From Mytilus trossulus (lineage: Eukaryota; Mollusca; Bivalvia; Mytilida; Mytilidae), in assembly GCF_036588685.1 (NCBI RefSeq), contig NC_086376.1, positions 27,813,930 through 27,877,929 on the forward strand: 64,000 nucleotides of DNA, read 5' to 3'. Shown one piece after another: positions 58,524 through 64,000 of the stretch; position 1 is the first letter of the stretch, and every line of letters begins with the position of its first letter. The position numbers were made by a program, and so were the translations under genes. The notes beneath the pieces are model-generated. The model was given only the letters and a program-made list of their open reading frames with translations. It searched no databases and was not told where the DNA came from.

Positions 58524-58990
58524 CTTCAAGTTGCACTTTGTAAATACAGCGATTTCTCAAAACACTCCTCTTTTGGGAAGATCTTGAATATTCATAGAAA
58601 ATTGAATTTGTTTACATACTGGTTCCCAGTTATAATGCTCTCTGTTTTCCATCTCACAGAGACACAACTTGGGAATGTTACAGTACATTTACATGTGCAT
58701 GTCGTTTACATTGGGATCTGTGGTAACCTTTCATTCGAGGTAGGGGTAGTTTAGAAAAATAGTGTTAGTTTAAACTTTGAGAAGTTCAGTGCATATAAAC
58801 ACGTTGAAAATATGCCACACAGCCCTATATTTTGACCTTTGAAAAAAATTGTGGTGCAAATGAATTTCCATTCTTAAGGATAAGATTTTTTTCAAAACTT
58901 CATAGTACATGTAGTAAAGTGGTACAGTTTTAGCCGTAAAAGGAGTTCCTATGGGAAATTGCATTGTCAATATTTACAGAAATGCAACCT
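58524..58990 (-). repeat. Dispersed repeat, antisense copy of the inverted pair
   Basis: The reverse complement of 27536-27994, including CCCATAGGAACTCCTTTTAC, GGGCTGTGTGGCATATTTTC and CTGGGAACCAGTATGTAAAC in the same order. It lies just upstream of RGP1. Confidence 0.85.
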
Positions 58991-59287
58991 TGAGTGTGTT
59001 CCATGTGTCTCACTAATTAGGTGAATTCTGAGTATTGTCTGATCGGGTAAAGTCAGAGAAACTCGAAAAAAAACAAATAAACAAGATGAAGGAAATAAAT
59101 CTCTCTATATACTGATATATTTCTTTCGAATTTTTATCACCAATTTTAACAATTATTATTTTTTCGCAAATTGCGAAAATGGGGACAGCCAGCGGAAACC
59201 CTGGTTCTAAAAACACAATTAAAGGTAAAATCATAATATGACAGGGTAAATGTAATACCTGCTAATATGAGGCAGGCATAACCTGTA

Positions 59288-59750
59288 AATGGGGACGAAG
59301 TCTGTATGCATTATTTTTTGTTACTTTAATATTTGTTAAAAAAATAAAACGGAAATACCGTAACGTTTCCGATTTTGGTTCTGTTGTTAGGGATTTTAGT
59401 TGTGACGTTATTTAAATTATGACGTCATATGCAATGTAAACAAAGAAACGCTTTCTTCAGGTAACGTTTTTTCATATCAAAGAATTATTTTAAAAAATGA
59501 AATTGGTATTGCGTTCCCTCCTTTTTATACGAGACTGATAAATATATATTTTACTCAAAGATTCATAACGAGACCGGAAAAAGGAAGTATATTGTAGATT
59601 TTTGCGCCGGTCCGGGATTTTAAAACATGACATAAAAAAAAGTTAACGATTTTGAGTTCATTAGTACAATGAAAAATTCGGGAAATTTTCCCGATTTTTT
59701 TTTTTTTTTTTGATTTTTCTACCGTAATTGGGGACTCCGTCCCCATATTA
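59288..59750. mobile_element. MITE-like element with ATGGGGACGRAGTC ends
   Basis: Left ATGGGGACGAAGTC at 59290 and right GGACTCCGTCCCCAT at 59732-59746 are inverted. The interior (for example ACCGTAACGTTTCCGA and ATTATGACGTCATATG) is non-coding. The superfamily is unknown. Confidence 0.45.
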
Positions 59751-61780
59751 TACACAATAAAATATCATGTAAATAAATGTAGCAACTGAATGAGATCTAT
59801 ATTTCTTTTTATATTCATTCAATATTAACTTTCTTGTTGTTAAAATAGTTTTCTTTTGCATTTCTTGTCCCTAATATTCTTCTTCATGTCGCTAATTAGT
59901 GAGACTGTGTTCCATAAAATAATACAGGCTATATCCCACTTTAGCCTATCAAACCGAGCCATCACACTCAAGGGTGTCCATTATGTTTAGTGCCTCAATG
60001 GCATTTTAGAGTTCTTCATATATGATATCACAAACATTATATAATATAAAGGAAGTAATGTCAGCATATTATTATAGGCATATGCAATAATACTTGATCA
60101 GAACAGTGATGATGATACGCTTGGAGATACATTTATTACCAGGATATTCCTAGTCGATCAATGTTTGTCTTAGTTTTGACCCGAGAAACAAAGCTAACAT
60201 TCAGAACGTATAACCAATCCTTACATTACTTCATGTTATTCTATATTCGCCAAATTACTGTCATCTGTCAATTTTTTGACAAGGCAATTCTAATAAATAA
60301 ACAAGTTCGGAAATGAAAGGAGAAACGGGAATCAGTTGAAAGCCAGTTCGTCCCCTAAGTTTTATCGGCAAAAATTGGAATTTGAGTCACAATCATTATT
60401 TTATTAAGGTGGATCAGCGGTATATAATTCTTTACATAGAATTTCATTATTATTGGCCAAAATTAAGGTTTTACCAAAACACAAAAAAACAAAAGTCATT
60501 GGTCACCGTGCTATTTTTCAAGCTACAAGTCGTGAAAAAAAAACCATGAAAATTTCGGTGAATAAAAAGAAACCTATGAGATAGAATTTTGAAATAAAAT
60601 ATGAGAATATAGGTTTGAAAATATGCTTTAAGAAAATTAAAGAAAAAAAGTGCCACCGGCCGTACTTGTTTCCTTGCTACATGTATGTATGTTCTGTAGC
60701 TCCCTCCTTTAGTAGGAGCACCACCATAGGTTATGGTGTTAAAAGGAAGACATTTAACACACTGTATCGGTACAGATTTAATGTGAGCATTTGCCTATCC
60801 AGTCTCCCAGCCTGACCGTGACGGGTCTTACTACCAGAAAGTTAACCTTCCCCAAAACAATAAGTACAATGTAATAAAGCATACGAACACACCCACTCAC
60901 CTGACTCGCTCATCCTCAAAAATAGAAAAAAATGCACAATATAAAAAAGCATTATATACAAAATAAGGGATAAGGTCACCCCGGATGCCGCACAAATGCC
61001 TAGACAACGAACGGGAAACCGGAGAAGACATACTTGGAATCCAAACCGATACCGCTAAATGCCCAGCTGTATTCCTGGTAGAGAAAAGCCGAGAATCCTA
61101 TGATAAAGGATTTCGGAAAAAAACTACCGATCTATGAAAGGAACAGCTAAAACACTCAGACATCAAATAGATAGATAGGTCTGATAGTTTCCCACATGGA
61201 AACTACTAATGGATCCTATCTGACTACATGTCTTAAACAAACCTGAAAATATCTGCAGAAACCTTTCTCAACAAAAAATATATAATCCAAATCATAAAAT
61301 ATACGATGTAAGGATAATAATATTTATCCATGAAATCAATTTGACAAAACAATTTCATTGAAATATTTATTTTTTGACTACCGTTCCAGTGTGAAATCTT
61401 TAATATAAGAGTAATTTCCCCCGCAATGGCTAGTTTGCGAAATCATTGCCAAAACACAAATATTTGATATTTAGAAAAAATATGTTTTGGATAATGGAAT
61501 AAATCACCTGGTCCTATATAATCGTCACAGAAATTAACAAATAAATAGTCTTACTCATGACTGATTAAAAACCAGTCTCAAAATTTGCAGATTTAGACGA
61601 GACAGATTTTATACGACTTTTGTACAACACAATGTGACAGTATACCGTATTCTATACCGATCGTGCAAGGGCTGTATATTAGCCAGTCAATGTCGTTAAA
61701 AACATCCATCGTCGTATAATTTAAGTCATATGATACAAGATGAGGTTTACTGATATGTTTTAGATACTTTAAGCCTCCCA
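59751..61780. other. Intergenic, no gene supported
   Basis: 60640-61240 is somewhat richer in G and C (phrases such as TTAGTAGGAGCACCACCATA and GAATCCAAACCGATACCGC) and may be part of a transposon, but no domain-like translation was seen. The rest is AT-rich. Confidence 0.4.
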
Positions 61781-63100
61781 CGTACTAGACCACGATTGCA
61801 CCACGCTCATCGCAATGTAAATTTAGATCGTGGTCACGAAGGTTGCGGTATGAGCGACAAAATGTTAATTTTTGTTGCTTTCAGGATGCTACTATGTCCG
61901 CATTAAGCTTCTACAAAGACCCGCTACGATTATACCACATTTTCAACGCGCTTATTCTGCGACCTCACTACGCTTATCAAGATCTTTCTACGCTCTTCAC
62001 GTTCTCACTACGTCCATACCACGAGTTATCCGATTGCAACACGATCTTACTGCGATTATAACACGTTCTTACCACGATTATAATACGTTCATACCGCGAT
62101 CTTACTACAATCTCAGCAATAACGTCAACATTGTGTTCCATATCAATACAGTTCAATTCTTTCTCTGAAACAAGACAGTCATGCCGCCAAAATCTACTAG
62201 AACACGTGGGCGTGGTGGTAGGGGTTGATGTAGAGACAAAGGGAGCAAATTAACGAATCCTGATCAAGCAGTGATGTCGGACCGACCAATCCAACCTAAA
62301 TTACAACATATTTCTGGTCCATAAAGCTCAAATGACAATATTTTCGTGAACGAAAGCAGAGATGACACAGATTTGTCAATAGATATAAGAAGATGTGGTA
62401 TGTGTGCCAAGGAGACAACACTCCATCCAAGTATCAATTTATAAAAGTAAGCCATTTAGGCCAACTTGCAAGGTTCGGCCTTCAACACGGAGATTGGCTC
62501 ACACCGCACAGCACGCTATAAAAAACCATTTAAACGGAAAACACAACGGTCTTATCCACATAAAAACGAGAAGCATGGTTGAGCCGTTACAGCAAATGGA
62601 TAATTACATTAAGACAAATAAAAGCTAGGGAGCTTTTTTTTATATATTTTATGTGATAATGACAATGAGAATGATGGTCGTAGTGTGAACGTAGTCATGT
62701 CGTAAGAAGAGCGTGATGCGGACGGCAAGGGCGTGCTAGAATCGTACTAAGGTCGTGAACAGCGTGGTCAGTATAGTCGTAGTTGAAGCGAGTTGGGTTG
62801 CGGTGAAAACGTCGCTGTGAGATCGTAGCGTAATCTCTTCGAATAGAATCACGCTTTCGCTACGCTCTCGTTATGATTGTGCAGCGACCTATGCGATCTT
62901 ACTACGATCTTAGTGCGCTCTCAATACGCTTCTACTACGACCCAATTTCGCCACGACCGCACCACGATTGTTTTGAACATGTTGACAGATGGCCACAATC
63001 TTGATGACCTTACCACGACCGTGATACGACCTTACTGCGATGTACACGATCGTACTTCGATCATCAAAATTTGCATTTTATCACAGATCGTAGTGCGATC
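61781..63100. repeat. Field of degenerate ~11-bp repeats (CTACGATCTTA type)
   Basis: The core CTACGATCTTA with many variants (CCACGATTATA, CTGCGATTATA, CTACGCTCTTC) tiles 61910-62110 on the plus strand and 62870-63080 on the plus strand, while 62660-62860 carries the same motif in reverse complement (GGTCGTAGTG, GATCGTAGCG). Spacing is near 11 bp. An ATG-led MPPKSTRTRGRGGRG stop-ended frame lies at 62182. A SINE-like copy splits the field. It resembles sub-terminal repeat zones of large DNA transposons. Open frames here on both strands are by-products. Confidence 0.6.
62388..62635 (+). repeat. SINE-like repeat, nearly complete copy
   Basis: AGAAGATGTGGTATGTGTGCC, GAGACAACACTCCATCCAAG, AAGGTTCGGCCTTCAACACG, GGAGATTGGCTCACACCG and AAACGGAAAACACAACGGTC follow in family order. 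It is inserted in the 11-bp repeat field. Confidence 0.75.
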
Positions 63101-63253
63101 ATGGCCTTGTGAGACTGCGGTATTAATCTGTGGTCACACATTTACGATTTCACTGCCGTCCTTGATAGGACTCACGACTAAAATTTGTCAAAAGTCTGAT
63201 CAAGATCCTGTGAATCGTGGATGAAAATTCAAACTTTTAAATTAATAAAAATT

Positions 63254-63742
63254 CTAATCCAATTTGTATCTTTCGCCTGGTAAAATTCGACAGACTCTGT
63301 CACGACTGCGTCCCGATTCTACCGAATGTAAGCCGACAGAGATCAGTCTGCGACTAGACATTGAACCGACGCTGACGGAAGAAATCCGTTTGAAAACTCT
63401 CGGCATACTCGGGATTATCAGGTACTGTCGGAACGTAATCCTGTCACGGTCCACTTTATCGCATTGCAAACGGCTTTTTCTTGTCTCAGTCGTATTGTAT
63501 TCTGTAATTGTCGGGACCCTGGCGTGGGTATTATTGACGAATTTTGTATTAATAACGGGACTGTTCAAGAACGGTTTCGGTAAAAACGGTTCGCAAGCGA
63601 CAAGATCTGAATCAAATCTGATCGCAAACAGCAGAATAACAGCAATGAAAAATTTCTCCAGATCATTTCCGTTCCACAAGACACCGTCCAGAATACACAG
63701 AACATTGTTAGGATTTTGATCCGATACAGCAGGATCTGTCAC
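63254..63742. other. Overlapping long open frames on both strands, unknown
   Basis: A 151-codon plus frame (63264-63719) and a 162-codon minus frame (63742-63254) overlap almost fully. The plus translation has one hydrophobic stretch (about residues 91-120) that could span a membrane, and neither matches a family I know. The composition is GC-richer than the surroundings, with CGAC and TCGG words, and it follows the 11-bp repeat field, so both frames may be accidents of a low-stop sequence. The segment to 64000 holds no further gene. Confidence 0.3.
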
Positions 63743-64000
63743 GACATATGCATGATTGTAATCCGACTAGACAAAATTGGTTGAGTTTCCCCGATTGTTA
63801 CGGAACGCACCTTACTGTAACGAACTTAAACGACTGCATTCAGACAATGATTGAACATTTCAGATAATTGAGGATAGTAATCAGACTTTTACACTGTTCG
63901 TGTCGTATCGCTGTCTGATCTCAAACGGGAGCAATAATCGGCAATGTGTGAATCCCGCATTAACGCCAAACATTTACAGTATAAAACACTTGAGCATACC

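Noticed and set aside
61843-63224. Frames of 72-115 codons in the 11-bp repeat field
   Set aside because: Their translations are periodic products of the DNA repeat (RSYYDL-like words) on changing strands.
1-64000. tRNA, rRNA or other structured RNA genes
   Set aside because: No cloverleaf with conserved A and B boxes and no rRNA-like segment was noticed on reading. A covariance-model scan was not possible, so small RNA genes cannot be excluded.

Overview
The window is animal nuclear DNA, very probably from a marine mussel (Mytilus or a close relative). It is AT-rich, its host genes are split by GT..AG introns, and most of the rest consists of dispersed repeats that I recognise as typical of mytilids and other bivalves. 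There is no bacterial gene organisation. The genus call rests on memory of those repeat families and was not searched.

Three host genes can be supported. (1) On the minus strand at 3853-5541 lies a single-exon, RING-less TRIM-like protein (two B-boxes, coiled coil, C-terminal beta-propeller). (2) On the plus strand at 18877-23852 lies a three-exon gene for TRMT10C/MRPP1, the TRM10-type methyltransferase subunit of mitochondrial RNase P. (3) On the minus strand at 57973-30856 lies an eight-exon gene for RGP1, the arrestin-like partner of RIC1 in the Golgi RAB6 exchange factor. All exon joins for (2) and (3) were made by reading frame and splice site. They give 415 and 384 residues, close to the human lengths. 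TRMT10C and RGP1 are convergent neighbours but have no evident functional link.

Layout. 1-3.1 kb: AT-rich DNA with a LINE 3' fragment nested inside a SINE-like repeat. 3.8-5.5 kb: TRIM-like gene. 5.9-9.2 kb: dispersed repeat, then a broken jockey/CR1-type LINE. 9.3-17.8 kb: a nest of DNA-transposon-like elements (two MITEs, a long inverted repeat, a foldback-like element, an element with 'CAGTGGCGGATCCAG' ends, two Helitron-like repeats). 18.8-23.9 kb: TRMT10C. 24.1-30.1 kb: dispersed repeats. 30.8-58 kb: RGP1. 58.5-64 kb: more dispersed repeats and a strange field of degenerate 11-bp repeats.

The most unusual part is RGP1 intron 1 (41363-57872). It holds about 60 copies of a 52-55 bp tandem unit that is a copy of the RGP1 exon 2 splice acceptor plus the first ~35 bp of that exon. 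This exon-derived satellite is interrupted twice, at the same position of the unit, by a 2.2-kb sequence organised like an LTR element: 458-bp direct repeats with inverted-repeat ends around a ~1.74-kb interior. The first interruption is one unit (458-interior-458). The second is four near-identical tandem units (five 458-bp repeats, four interiors). Two further exons (RGP1 exon 4 and TRMT10C exon 3) each carry a single tandem duplication across their splice acceptor, so the process that seeded the satellite may have acted repeatedly here.
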